A stretch of DNA of 64,000 nucleotides from Marasmius tenuissimus (Eukaryota > Basidiomycota > Agaricomycetes > Agaricales > Marasmiaceae): the NCBI GenBank assembly GCA_029532415.1, contig JAQOTA010000053.1:5580001-5644000 (forward strand), in the 5' to 3' direction. Positions 31,755 through 43,193 of this stretch are shown in pieces. The position numbers and the translations under genes are program-made. Numbering within the stretch: the stretch's first letter is position 1; each line of letters begins with the position of its first letter. The notes beneath the pieces were generated by a model, which did no database searches, was not told the DNA's origin, and saw only the letters and a list, made by a program, of their open reading frames with translations.

Positions 31755-33695
31755 TCATATGTCGTCAAGTACCCAACTGATCGTTTGGTCTTCTTCGAGG
31801 GCCAAGACCGACTTGACATCTTTCGAAGGGGTCGCTCCCCCGAGCTCCTCATCAATCCTATTTAACCATGAATCTGCGACTCGAGCGTCACTATTTTCTA
31901 GCGCTGGTAATCGATAGTGCCATAACGAGGAGTCACTTCCGTGGGTGACATAACCTTCAAGCGTCATGAGCGACCGAAAGCCACAGACCAAGAGAAAGGA
32001 CGTACCTTCAACCGGTTCTCTGGCCTTCTCTGGTGTCCATTTGATACGATATCTCACCACGGGAAACCCAGCTTTGGCCATGTCTTTTGCAAACATCCTC
32101 ACGGGGACATGAACCTGCCAGTCGCTCAATATCTCCCCGAATAATCGTACCCAGTCTCCTTTGACGGGCTCCCTCCCAGCCATCATCCTTTCCACTTCGT
32201 TGCCTCGATAATACCGAAGCAGGTTCAACCGAACGTCTTCCCTGGACTTGATGGGTTCGTGAGCTATGGAATAGAGGTACCATTCCTCCGTCAGGTCGCC
32301 TATAACAATGCTTTTGACCCCCCTCTTCAACAGATTCCTTCCAAAGTCACCTGAAGCCTGATATCCCATCAAGTCAAGGTGTTCTGGGACCCAACTACCT
32401 TCAAACGCTCCGCGGAAGGTTCCATACTGGACGCCAAGCCTGTCCGTCTCGATGACTTCGCAAAGCTTCTCTGCCGATACCTTCGATGAATCCCTCAAAG
32501 TCGACAAGGTTTCGGAAGACGAAGGATCGAGGTCTAAGGCAGTGCAAAGCGCGTTATATTGCACCTGGTGTTCGGACAACGTTTTCGGGGTTGTGGCGAT
32601 GGCGTTCGATTGCATGATGGCCGAGACGAAGGGAGCTTTTTGCCCGTCGGGTAGGTGGGACGCATGGTGGAGAAGCTGGTGTACAGAATGCGCGCCTTAT
32701 GGTAGTGGGTTTCTTTAGAAACTGTCTGGCTCGTACTGGAGAATTGAGACTCACCAGCTGAGAGCCCGGCGATCTGAATATTCTCCGGGTCACCTTGAAA
32801 GGACGAGTTTCAACACTCAGCCATTCAAGACGTAGAGTTCGAACCTACCTCCGAATGCCTTAATATTCTCCTTAACCCATTGGAGAGCAACCCACTGATC
32901 CTTGAACCCGTAGTTTCCCGTCAATCCCTGATCTTTACTCGCCAGATATCCGAACACCGACAGCCTGTAGCCAATATTGACACGTACAACCTCCTTGCCG
33001 GGGCGGGCACAAAAGTATTGTGCCTGGTTTCCTAGACTATGGGGCGAGCCGAACTGTAAAAAGCCTCCATGAATATATACCTGCACGGGCCAGGGACCCG
33101 GAGTACCGTTTGGAAAGGCTGGAGGCGTCACAATGTTCAGAAACAACCTGGCGTTTGGAAGAAGCGTCAGTCCAAGGTTCGCGTCGGAGAGCTAGAACAG
33201 ACTGAGAATGCATACGGATCCTCTGATGCCTTCCCGAACCCCACTTTATCCTCAAAATCCTTTGCTACAAGAGAACTGAGCCTATGACACGTCTTCTACG
33301 CGTATGTAGTTTTGTACCTCTCGCTTGGCCGTCATTTCTCGGCTGTGCGCAATCTTACAATCCGGTCAGTACAGGCACAATGATCCACACGTCAGACTAT
33401 CACTTACATTTGGATTCGCGGATGTATTCCTTCCCCTCTTCATACTTGAAGTCAGCAGGTAAGGGCTTCGGGTCTTCCCAGCGTTTAGGTGGGAGCGCGT
33501 AGGGTATCTCTGGATGCATATCAGCTTACAGTAGCCTCGTATCTTATCTGATATTTTCACGCCACCTAGAAATACACCAGCACCATTCCTTGCTCTTCCT
33601 CCTTTGACCGTTCCGTACTGTGTCTCAACCACTACTCGCTCATCATTCTGTGCGAGCTCGTCGTGAAGGTGCGTATTGGGAGGTTGAGAAGACAT
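31755..33695 (-). CDS. Type-B carboxylesterase (alpha/beta hydrolase)
   Basis: Start is ATG at 33,693-33,695 (MSSQPPNTHLHDELAQ). Exons run down to a stop at 31,755. Recognisable blocks in order are YGTVKGG, EIPYALPP, LFLNIVTPPAFPNG, VQVYIHGGFLQFGS (the HGG oxyanion loop), [47 protein letters not shown], the nucleophile elbow GLSAGAHS (about 32,690-32,775, across an intron), FVSAIMQSNA, an acidic GDLTEEWYLYS and the catalytic-His region THGSDSSLWHY. The elbow has Leu where the family consensus has Glu (GESAG). I see no signal peptide, so it is probably cytosolic. Introns in the first third (between 33,200 and 33,570) are only approximately placed. The likely role is hydrolysis of carboxylic esters; the natural substrate is unknown. 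The 3' end faces TKL kinase C. Confidence 0.85.
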
Positions 33696-33811
33696 GGTTG
33701 TAGTGGTTCAAGATGTTATTCGTTGACCGATAGCAGGGTCACGAGTCTTTGATTCGAGCGGTACAAATACACAGATTTGAAATTCACGGGGCTCCGCCTC
33801 CGCTTTCGCCG

Positions 33812-35503
33812 TTCACGACTTCGGCATCTTAGCACCGGCCTTCGCAGGATTCTTCTCTTTAAACTCGTTAGCCATTTGTATCATAGGGACCCAATGGACG
33901 CCTTCGTGGCCGTTGACCCATTCAATGAAGCGCTCCTACATCGAAACGGCTTGAAGGTGTTCATTTCTCGCATTGGGAAGGCGGGGACTCACGAGCATCA
34001 GAAGAACTTGAGGACGTCTAGATAGGTTGCATTTAGCGATGGAATTTAGGAATATTCGGTGCCGTCCACAAAACTTACCCACTGACGTCTGGATGGATGG
34101 TTATCGGGAAAATGAACTCATCTTCCTCACTATACGGAGACGCAATTTTGACTAAAGAACACAGGCAGTAAAATGCGGCATACCGATAGCAATACGTGAA
34201 CATATCCTTCCACAGCTGTTCGATGTCTCGAGGATTGACCTATCATGCGTCGAAGGGTGTGAAAAGAGAAGATCGCGAGAACTATAGCAACCACATACGA
34301 ATCCGTGTGAATTGGGGCTCGACTTGATGAACCTAATGAATGACGAGTCAGAATCAATCCAGCGTCAGTCAAGACGCTGTGTTCACGAACATCATTGGAG
34401 GGAGATCATCGAGGTACCAGTTTGCCGGGATTTGAACTGAGGCTCCAAGGGTGAGCCGGTGGTCATACAACCAAAAATAAACGGGGTTCACCGAGTCCTG
34501 TCTCCTTCCCCCTAACGAGTGGCTGCATCCAACTTGACGCGGACTTTGTATAATCAATCTTCGACCATTTGTCTTCATCCCGCATGTAGTATGCCTGGCA
34601 ACTTCAGGGGCTTTAGACACGCAAATATCAACCGCGCAAAGAAATCAGACAAACTGACTCATGTGCCATACCCGAGTGGTCTGTCGGATAAGGTCGAATG
34701 GGTTCTCTTAAGTCATGTGTGAGAGAATAAGAACTCACCATACTCGACGCCTTTGTCCAGCAAGAGGTTGATACCTTCTTTGCTTACTTCCCACCATGGC
34801 GCGACACTTCCCTAGCAGCACACCGATAAGCCAAGATCACCTGGGTTTAATGGTACGTACCTTCGGTGGAACTCCTTTATTGAAAGCTGTCAGGAGGTTA
34901 TAGGTATGGTCGAGGATGTCTGATTGTTGTTGAACGGTCAACGATGTTGGATTCTGTGCATCACTTGAGTAATACAGAAGTCACTGAAACCAGGAGTTCT
35001 GCTCACCTCGTGAGAATAGCCGTGGAGTCCACTGAATTAGTTAATCTAAGATGCGCGTACCGATAGGAAGATTGAAAAGAACGCACATTTCATGCCCGGC
35101 GTCTCTCACAGCCGCCATCTGCTCAGGGAAAGTTTCAAGACTATGGCCTACGGGAATTATGAGTCTTAAGGCAAGGAAAATTGAAGAGGGGCCCTCACCA
35201 GGAATGAACCAAGTCGTTGTGATCCTGTACTTCTTGAACAACTTCAATAGACGAGGAGTGCCTACTTCTCCTGCGAACATTCCCTGTCAAGGCATCATAT
35301 CAGCTCAAACCTGCGGTGGCTCGGTGATTATAGCCCACCCTAGAGATATCCAAGGGGGAGTCTTCCCCACCATACGATCCTAACCTGCGGGGGACTTTGT
35401 TATTCTGAGTAGGTCATCAGCAACAGAGTGCCCACCAGCCAGCTACCGCATCAACATCGACCCCAAATCCAATCAGGGCTCGTTTCGTCTTGCCAGATTG
35501 CAT
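33812..35503 (-). CDS. Polysaccharide deacetylase-domain enzyme, PuuE-like
   Basis: Start is ATG at 35,501-35,503 ([19 protein letters not shown]) and stop TGA at 33,812-33,814, with many short exons. Motifs are [12 protein letters not shown] (metal-binding Asp), [45 protein letters not shown] and GLHGYSHE (the HxxxH metal motif), then [47 protein letters not shown], a segment with [26 protein letters not shown] and [17 protein letters not shown]. No signal peptide is present, which fits the PuuE/allantoinase-like and imidase-like NodB group better than secreted chitin deacetylases. It may therefore act on a C-N bond in nitrogen metabolism. A TATATAAG box on the minus strand lies ~38 bp upstream. 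It is divergent from the PLP enzyme at 35,819. Confidence 0.85.
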
Positions 35504-35540
35504 GATGAAAGGACTTGCTATCGGGTGACCTTACGGCTTT

Positions 35541-35550
35541 CTTATATACA
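35541..35550 (-). promoter_or_regulatory. TATA-like box of the deacetylase gene
   Basis: TGTATATAAG on the minus strand ends about 38 bp before the start codon at 35,503. It lies inside the 315-bp divergent promoter shared with the PLP enzyme gene. Confidence 0.4.
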
Positions 35551-35818
35551 GGCGTCGGGTGCGGATAACTCCTGATCAGGGATTCCGGTAGTTCCTTGGC
35601 GCTTGAGTCGAAAGAGTGACGTATTCATACTACTGGAGCGTGATGAGAGGAGAAATGCAAGCTGCGAGAAATATTATTGTGGTGCAGTGGACTGTGGTCA
35701 TAGCGTGAGGACAAGCAGGGCGAGTGATGACCAAACCGGTTCTATACAATCCCGGACCGTTCGGGAATTGCCGACAAGTGTGTCGCACACCGTTGCAACT
35801 CACCAACTACTTACCGTC

Positions 35819-37024
35819 ATGGCTTCGAAACTCTACAGAAATCCTCAAGCGCGTAGTCACCCCTTGAAAACTGCCCGAGGCCGCGCTCGAGACTTTCATC
35901 ACAAGTTTTTCCCATCATACTCGCCAACTTCTCTAACTACTCTACCGACAACTGCACAAGAGATTGGTGTCGGCCATGTTTTCGTCAAGGACGAATCCTT
36001 TCGATTTGGGCTACCTGCCTTCAAAATTTTGGGCGCATCCTATGCTACTCTAAAGGTCCTGGCTGAAAAGATGGGAGTCAGTTTGGAGGAAATGGATTTA
36101 GAGTCGTTCAAAGAACACCTGGTTTCGAGCGGGGAGAGCTTTACATTATACACAGCGACCGATGGTACGCGATTCGTTCTTTCTCTTTTCTATAAAATGC
36201 TAACTTTCTCTCAAAGGGAACCACGGCAGAGCTATTGCACGTGTTGCCGCGTTACTTGGCTTGAAATCGAAGATTTACGTGCCCTCGGCCGTGTCCGAAT
36301 TATCGCAGAACACGATTCGCAGTGAAGGCGCAGAGGTTATAGTTGTAGCAGCAGACTACGATGAAGCTGTCAGAATAGCTGCTCGAGAAGCGGGTGACGA
36401 TGGAATATTGATCCAGGATACAGCGTGGCCCGGATATGAAGAAATTCCCAAGGTGAGTACATACCGGGTTGATCTGTCAATGAGATCACGTTCGCTGACC
36501 ATTTTGTTTGTTTGAATTACAAGCTGATTGTTGAAGGGTATACAACACTCTTCTCAGAGGTAGAAGAGCAACTTGCTAAGCAAGGTCTATCACCATCTCT
36601 CGTCGTGGTACCTGTCGGTGTCGGCTCGTTAGCCCACTCCGCGGTCCAATTCTATCGTTCAGAAGCTTACACAGCTGTTTCATCACCTTCGATTCTCACC
36701 GTCGAACCAGATACAGCGGCATGTCTCAACGCTAGCTTACACGCTGGTGAAAACAAGCCTATTGAGACTGGATCTACCATCATGCCGGGTCTCAATTGCG
36801 GAACAGTTTCGCATAATGCATGGCCCGATCTTCTTGCAGGAGTTGATTTGTCAGTTGTTGTCACTGACGTAGAGGCGTTGAAAGCTATGGAAGATCTAAA
36901 GGACTTCGGAGTGCGCGCAGGCCCGTGCGGCGCCGCACCCCTGGCTGCTCTTCGAGCTTTGCCAAGTGACATGTTGGATAGGTCGATGGTGATTGTTTTG
37001 ATATGCACCGAGGGGCAAATGTGA
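35819..37024 (+). CDS. PLP-dependent ammonia-lyase, diaminopropionate ammonia-lyase-like
   Basis: Exons 35819-36164, 36217-36452 and 36524-37024 give 360 aa in frame. It is a fold-type II PLP enzyme. FVKDESFRFGLPAFKILGASYA contains the likely Schiff-base Lys, DGNHGRAIARVA is the SxGNHG-like substrate loop, VPVGVGSLAHS is the phosphate-binding loop, GLNCGTVSHNAWPDL and GVRAGPCGAAPLAALRAL follow, and ICTEGQM ends the protein. This series matches DpaL/YgeX better than threonine dehydratase. The expected reaction is alpha,beta-elimination of 2,3-diaminopropionate to pyruvate and ammonia; other D/L-amino acid lyase activity is possible. The ATG at 35,819 (MASKLYRNPQ) is the first in frame after a stop-free start context. 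It shares a divergent promoter with the PuuE-like gene. Confidence 0.85.
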
Positions 37025-37232
37025 TTCGTGAATAAACGGTTATTTCTCGGTCTTTGCCACGCGAATATCGCTCTCTGTGCCTTGACGTCTTGGCTTCAAG
37101 TGACCTGTGCGCAATTCATTCCCTACAGGTGGTTTTCAACTTTCACGCTATCATTGTCCGACAATTAAGCTTTCCTTTCAGACGCTTATTACTCGGATTG
37201 CTATCGCATATTTGCCACGGAATCTGATGTCT

Positions 37233-37238
37233 ATATAT
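37233..37238 (+). promoter_or_regulatory. TATA-like box of the AA9 gene
   Basis: TATATA lies 40 bp upstream of the AA9 start codon at 37,278, in the context CTATATATTC. Confidence 0.35.
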
Positions 37239-37277
37239 TCGGAGGGATAGTAGGATGAGGTTGACGAGCTCTTCGAA

Positions 37278-38629
37278 ATGCTTCTCGCGTCGACTTTCCT
37301 TCTCTTCGCCTTCACCCTCATCGCAGAGGTTTCTGCGCACGGCTACGTTCCTCAGATCAAGATCGGGAACCAGTACATTCCGGGATGGGATATCTCTAAA
37401 GGTAAGGCGTTTGTACATAAATATACCCATTCCCCGTTCGCTGACACTTCTGATGTTTTAGACCCATACACGACTCCTCAGGTGGGTATCTTTAGAGTCT
37501 TCCGAAACACGCTTGATTCTCAGGATCGACTACATAGCCATTGCGTGTTGTTCGCGGAACGAAACTCGTGCGTTACGACTCATCTCTTTGCCTTCCCTCC
37601 TTCCTCACCCGTCTTATTTAGGACTCGGGATTCATTTCGGACGTCACCTCCACCGATATTACTTGCTCGATCGGAAACCAGAAGCTTCCTCCCGTGCGTT
37701 GCATGAGTCACAACCTTCCTCACTTCTCCAACTAAACGCATCGATAGGGCCCGATCCATGCTACAGTCGCCGCTGGTGGACAGGTTGCCATGCTATGGAA
37801 CACCTGGCCCATAGGTCACTACGGCCCCGTCTTGAACTACATGGCCAAGTGCCCGAACAGCAACTGCTCTCCTTGGAAGGGTGACAGTGGCTCCCCGTGG
37901 TTCAAGGTACGCTTTACACCTCCTGTCTCGGACTCGGGCTGACTCTCGGCGGATATCTAGATCCAGCAAGATGTCTACAAGAACGGTGAATGGGCGTCTG
38001 ACACCCTCGCGAAGAGTAACTTTACATACGTGGTGAACATTCCGAGAAATATCTCACCTGGTGCTTATGTGAGTATCTACTTCCCTCTCTTCTCTTCTTC
38101 TCTGTTGTGGAACCTACCTGACGTGTCCTCGGCTTTCCAGCTCCTCCGTCACGAGAACTTGGCCTTGCATGGCGCAGGAAGCGTTGGAGGTGCACAATTC
38201 TACCCAGGTGCGTCGTCTTTGTCTCGTCGTAGTTCAAAACATCCCAACTGATATCTCTCTCCAACCCGTGATCAGTTTGCGTACAACTGAATGGTGTGTT
38301 GAATCTCGAGTACCGGTATCCACATATTCGCTGACCGTCTCCCCCTCCGCAGTCACCGGCGGTGGCAGCCTGAACCCATCTGGCCTGAGTTTCCCTGGAA
38401 CGTACAAGGTCTGTCTGCTCTCTTTCACGTTACTTTTCGGATGGCTGAATGTCAATGATAGTCCAACGACCCTGGCATCTTGTTCAACGTTTACCAAGGC
38501 GATGCCGCCAACCAGGTATGTAGCTCTCCTGCCCTCAGATCCGTCGGTTTGGTGTTGACGGGCTTTCGTGTTCCTTCGTACCAGGCCTATGTCGCCCCAG
38601 GAGGAGCTGTCTATCCCGGATTGAACTAG
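37278..38629 (+). CDS. AA9 lytic polysaccharide monooxygenase (secreted)
   Basis: ATG 37278 starts a signal peptide (MLLASTFLLFAFTLIAEVSA) cleaved before His21, the N-terminal copper-binding His (HGYVPQIKIG). Later exons give ISDVTSTDITCSIGNQKLPP, GPIHATVAAGGQVAMLWNTW, GHYGPVLNYMAKC (second His brace), GSPWFKIQQDVYKNGEWASD, VNIPRNISPGAYLLRHENLALH, GAQFYPVCVQLNVTGGG and LNPSGLSFPGTYKANDPGILF, ending PGLN and TAG at 38,627-38,629. Such enzymes cleave crystalline cellulose oxidatively outside the cell. There are at least eight short introns. The exact borders around DPYTTPQ (37,462-37,640) are uncertain, because the frame can run into the next intron and I could not decide the donor. No CBM1 is seen at the C-terminus. 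Confidence 0.85.
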
Positions 38630-38821
38630 GTTACGGTGATCAGCAGTCGTTGCATACAAGTTTGGACTATGATTTGGTTTCAATGTAAGAAATACAACTG
38701 ATAATGGGGAACGACTTGAGACGTGGAAAGCCGCGTGGCGTAGCGGTTGCACCAACTCCGTCGCGTAACAAGGTTCAAGGAGGGCATACATGTATCATTT
38801 GGATCATTATGGATTTGTTAT

Positions 38822-39745
38822 CTACCATGGGACCTCTCCTCCGTCGCCAACGAGTAGACCTGAACAAATTCCGTGAGTGTCAACATCGTCGCGGTGAAAA
38901 AGAATGAACCCACCCGTCTTGTCATCATCAGCCGGTCCCAACAGGCTCCAATCCACCAAAATTTTCGCGCCGTCTTCTGGAGTCTTTCCGCCCTCTCCAT
39001 GAAGGTTGAGTTTTGTCGTCGTGAATCCGGGGCAAGCACAGTTCACTCTGATCCTAGCGCTCTTGAGCTCGTTGGACAACGCGATCGCATACATGTGAAC
39101 GGCAGCCTTCGAAGCGCAATAGGTGGCGAACATGGTCTCGCCTCGTTCAGCCTGCCATGTACAGGATCCCCATTCCATGGAGGTTATGACGACGTTTCCG
39201 TATCCTGACTTTGCCTTGCGCAGGAGGGGGAGGAATGCCATGGTTGTTTGGATGAGGCCGAAGAAGTTGGTTTCGAAGACGGATCTGAGGACGTTCATGT
39301 CCATGTTCTCGTCTGCCTTCTGGGGTTGGCCTATGCCGCTGATACCTATGCAAAAGATAGATCAGGGTCCTGAAGGGCGTCGAAAAGTTCGGATATGAAG
39401 ATGCATACCCGCATTGTTGACGAGAACGTCGAGCCGGCCTTCGGCCTTCTCGATGGCGTCTCTTGCGGCCTCGATAGACTTAATATCCTCGACGTTGAGC
39501 TGCACAAACTTGACGTCCAAGTTCTCCTCTTTCTTGAGTTTCTCCCTGTTGGGTAGACAGAACGTTACAAACGCAGCGTGTATAGCCAGGAGAACGGATA
39601 CTTACTGAGCTTCTTTGCCTGAGGCCTCCTTCCTAGCGGCTAGATAGACGGTCTGACCCTTCTTCGCGAGACCTTTGACAATCTCGTATCCGATGCCGGT
39701 GTTGGAACCAGTAACGAGAATAACGCGCTTGTAGTCGTCGCTCAT
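38822..39745 (-). CDS. Short-chain dehydrogenase/reductase 1 (carbonyl reductase-like)
   Basis: Start ATG is at 39,743-39,745 (MSDDYKRVILVTGSNTGIG) and stop at 38,822. Classical SDR motifs are present: TGSNTGIG (cofactor loop), FVQLNVEDI, DVLVNNAGISG, VFETNFFG, VVITSM (catalytic Ser), YCASKAA (YxxxK), and CPGFTTTKLN as the substrate-loop start. The end, after a last intron at about 38,863-38,917, reads LLVGDGGEVPW. It is ~250 aa, single domain and cytosolic. It is nearly colinear in sequence and intron positions with SDR 2 at 51,837-52,766. The expected activity is NAD(P)H-dependent carbonyl reduction; substrate unknown. Confidence 0.9.
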
Positions 39746-40689
39746 GATGATGATGATGGAACTATGGGATTGCGGATTGATTTGAGGTTCTGGTAGAGAG
39801 AAGAGATATCCTGTGCGCGTTTTATACTGATACAGTCACTGAGCCAGCTCAGGGGGAGGAAACGTCTTTGTCTCATCTCATGAGATTATCCGCGACATGA
39901 TGGTGAGAAAATGAAATGGGCCTACTGGCGCCCACCACGAGGCCCGTTGAAGCCCGTTCATCTTTCGCGCCAACCTGCACTCACCACCCGTCCGAGTCCT
40001 TCACCACCTTCAAGCTTCGACATTTCACACTCTAATCTATCGTTGAGGCTTCAAGGATGAAGCATTATCGAGATCTCTTGGACTTCGAGGTGCGCGCATC
40101 GATTGGGGACAAAGTAGCGCGAATCTTGTAACTTGTTCGATACGGATTATTATTGACACCTCTTACTTGCGACTTTTTTACGTTCGACTTCTCTGCAGAC
40201 TGTCTGGTGGCTGATGATCGATACACATCAGTCGTCTTTAAATTGCCAGCAACGATGTCGTTGTCAATGGCACAAAAACTTAACGGCGTTCTATACATGT
40301 CGATGGAGTCTCCTGATACATTTCAAGGCCTTCAGCGGAATGGTGTGGGTCTTTATCGACGATTCGCTGTCAAATGAGGGACTATAGCCACTTGACATAG
40401 GCCACGAGTCCCGCTGTTCGCCGCTACATGAGGTCTTCAAGTCCCAACTGGTGGCCGACTGCCAACCGAGGTATGCACCACCCACTGTAGACTTCAGGTA
40501 ATCACTGATCTTGCTTAGCAGTGTGCCACAAGGAAAAATGTCGCACCGTGGTCGGAAGTGAGCAAAAGAGGTGTCAGATTCCCACTGGATAAGGGCTATG
40601 ATGTATCGAGAACGGCGAGTCCGTATTTTCTCCGAATACCGACTTATTTGAAAACCACTCAACGCTGTCAATCAGAACACATGAGTTTT
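39746..40689. other. Intergenic, nothing recognised
   Basis: Open frames on both strands here have no splice structure or family likeness. A segment at about 40,360-40,440 (GAGGGACTATAGCC) weakly resembles one at about 42,125-42,160, possibly an old duplicated flank. Confidence 0.4.
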
Positions 40690-41767
40690 TTATTCCATTT
40701 CTCTGCATTGTTGAGCTTGCGGATAGCTTTGACCCTGCTCACATGAAACTATGAGGAAATTTCCAGTACCTTCTTCATCACGGCGTTGACCATGTCCTTC
40801 ATCTCCACCTTGTGCACTTTCAAGAACAATTAGATCGTTGCCAGGCTTGGGAGCGCCAGACACGACATCCCCACTCTCAAATATGTGCTTGTGAGCTTTG
40901 AGGTAGGCCGGCCAGACAATTTTCTCCCAATACTGTGGAGGATCGCGCCACGTATCTCCCTCTGTCAACGATGTCAGCGCCGGCGATAGGTGGACAATCG
41001 AAACTAACCAGGCGTGTAGTACGAGCGGGCCTCTCGCCGAGCTTTGGCAACATCTTCCGGAATCCGAACAAATGCCTTCACGTCAAGCGTTGAAACGATG
41101 CGCTTTGAGCCAGAAGATCAGTGCCCTGAAGGTAGTAATTGCTAAGCACAAAACGTACTCACCTCGTCCCAGTACAACAAGAAACCATCAACGATGACCC
41201 AGACGAGATTCTCGCCCTGGGATTGGCGTTCTGCTGAACACTTTCTCACTAAGTTTCTTCCATTTCGAGATGACTTCGTCATCGACGGGGACAGCAGCGT
41301 TCTGATTGAAGCTGTCGACAGAATGGTGTTCACCAAGGACGCCTGTCTTCTTCAATTCGGTGAGATAGTTGGCCATGCGATCCCATTCCACAGCCCCCTC
41401 TGGGTCATCCCAATTCTCGAATCCGAACTCTGGGTCCTTCGGAAGCTTTTCAGCAGGCTAACAGGAAACGAGTCAGTGAAAGTGCAGCCAAGACATGAGA
41501 GAGGTCGTACGGGCACGAAGTCCTAAGTACGATAAGATCGTCAGTGGTTCTGTTGAGTGGAGGAGCAGTGAGCGGTGAACGGAACATACATCCTGGTGCA
41601 GAATGTGGCTGTTCGGAAGACAATTCTGAAGGTGTTTCGCGAGGGTAGTTTTCCCGACGATGTGGCCCCTCTTCATCGATGCTATGAGGACAAAGCACAT
41701 GTTCATTATGAGGAGCTTACCCAAGGCCAATCATAATAATGCGTGTCGTCAGAGATTGCTTGCTCAT
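40690..41767 (-). CDS. Nicotinamide riboside kinase-like / uridine kinase-like P-loop kinase
   Basis: Start ATG is at 41,765-41,767 (MSKQSLTTRIIMIGLG). A first intron ends so that the Walker A reads GGHIVGKTTLAKHL. Then come LPNSHILHQD and, after an intron, DFVPPAEKLPKDPEFGFENWDDPEGAVEWDRM, which are hallmarks of the NRK/uridine-kinase group (HQDDF and the WD.PEA block). Later blocks are FLLYWDE, then VKAFVRIPEDVAKARREARS, DPPQYWEKIVWPAYLKAHKHIF and DLIVLESAQ. The C-terminus is ambiguous. The continuing frame runs to 40,690, but a +1 frame starting inside the same codons (MKDMVNAVMKKVLEISS, stop 40,749-40,751) looks more like a natural helical end, so a small indel or an unseen intron is possible. 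The predicted role is phosphorylation of nicotinamide riboside to NMN in NAD salvage. Confidence 0.75.
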
Positions 41768-42304
41768 CTTCAGCGAGATTGGAGTGCACGCAGCTCGATG
41801 GTGGATGTTCAAGTTCAACTTTCGACGTATCACTTATCCGATGGTACGTGGTGCCCCCGTGATCAGCGCTCAGCGCTCTAGTCGTCGTAAGATGATAGAG
41901 CTGAAGGTCGGTGATACCTACTAACAACTTGACCACGACGTGCTGAATGGACATGGACGTTCTGTCGATTTGTTTGTCCGACCAAATTTAGTAGTCAACC
42001 AAACAAACCATTTCGGAATACATAATCTCACGGTCTTGCCCTCAACTCCCCCACCAACGTCTTGAGCTCAGTCTTGAGGCTTTTAGCGGATCAGCGTGGC
42101 TCGTTGCCGACAACGAACCGTAAAACGAGGGACTGTACCCGCTTCTAATGGGCCATGACTACTGGTATACATCGGTATATGACTATATGCCCCAGAACAT
42201 CCTCTGGAAACCTTCAGCTCGTCGTTTGTCTCAAGAAACATATACATCACTGCCTATGACTAAAAGTACAATTGATCTTCTCCACAGCGCTCTGGAATGT
42301 CCTC
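41768..42304. other. Intergenic, nothing recognised
   Basis: Upstream of the P-loop kinase and downstream of the hemerythrin gene. No gene or RNA is supported. Confidence 0.45.
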
Positions 42305-43193
42305 TCAAACCTCTGGATGGGCGTACTTCACATCTGTGAACTTCCTGCGACCTAAAGTCTCGATAATCTTATCGTGGAACTTGCCCTGCATCCCGGCTGC
42401 TTTCTGTGCAACTCCCCCAGATACCGGTGCGCTCGGATGAGGACGGGAAGGGACTTTGACACGGGCTTTCAAGAATTCGCGGGCAAGCGCCTTGAAGAGG
42501 ACAAGATTAGCTTTCACCATCCTCGTCAAGAACGAAGAAACTGCACAAACATCGCTTTCCCCTGGCTTCAATTTGGACACGAGTTTTGGGAGTTGTTGTT
42601 CCTCCTCTTCCTTTGCATGCTCCAAGAAAGCAGTCACGGCGCGGCCCATGATTTGGTCGTAGTCGGCTTGATCGATAGAGGCATCGTCTGCTGCGTATAC
42701 GAGCTTCTTGACCTCTGCGTGTTCCTCTGCATTGTGGCAGGCTTGGTATCATTCCTCGGAGGAGAGCTCGCAATACACGTACCTCGGTTGTGAGAAGCTG
42801 TGTCTTCTAAGCCATACTTGCCAAGGTCGTTGTACACTGAGATTTCCTCTGAGTCGCTATGGACGGCCATCTCGCGAATCAAAGTATTGGCAATGATGCC
42901 TTTCTCGTCCTTGCTCGTAGCAAGCTTAAACCTGTTTGCGAGGGTGAAGAAGCTCATCAGCAATCATACAAGTACACTGTACGACAAAAACGAATGAAGC
43001 ACCTTTCAAAGAGATCACGGACGTTGTCGTGGTCGAGCTTGATTTCTCTCGCAATATCGAGTTGACCAGTGGTTGCGGAAGACATTGCGGCGTAGTATGA
43101 GGGGGTTGGGGTAGGACGTATGAGAGTAGTTGGGATACGGCGTGTCGCGATTCGGGGTGTTTGTCTAGATAACAGACGAACTCCAGACAACAT
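42305..43193 (-). CDS. Hemerythrin (HHE) cation-binding domain protein
   Basis: Start is ATG at 43,191-43,193 and stop at 42,305. The N-terminal 30 residues (MLSGVRLLSRQTPRIATRR) are Arg/Ser-rich without acidic residues, consistent with a mitochondrial targeting peptide. A second ATG (MSSATTGQLDIAREIKLDH) could give a cytosolic form. The domain reads IKLDHDNVRDLFER, FKLATSKDEKGIIANTLIRE, AVHSDSEEISVYNDL, EEHAEVKKLVYAADY, RAVTAFLEHAKEEEEQQLPKL, placing His/Glu ligands in a four-helix bundle. C-terminal part: ALAREFLKARVKVPSRPHPSAP. Such proteins bind a di-iron centre and may sense or store iron or oxygen. Four exons with short introns are inferred. Confidence 0.85.

Noticed and set aside
38730..38790. 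tRNA-like stretch (GTGGCGTAGCGGTTGCACC with GGTTCAAGG)
   Set aside because: Only ~56 nt separate the ends, the acceptor stem does not pair and no anticodon arm forms. It is at best a degraded fragment just 3' of the AA9 gene.
40153..40671. Short genes between the first SDR and the NRK-like kinase
   Set aside because: The competing frames on both strands have random composition and no introns consistent with neighbours.
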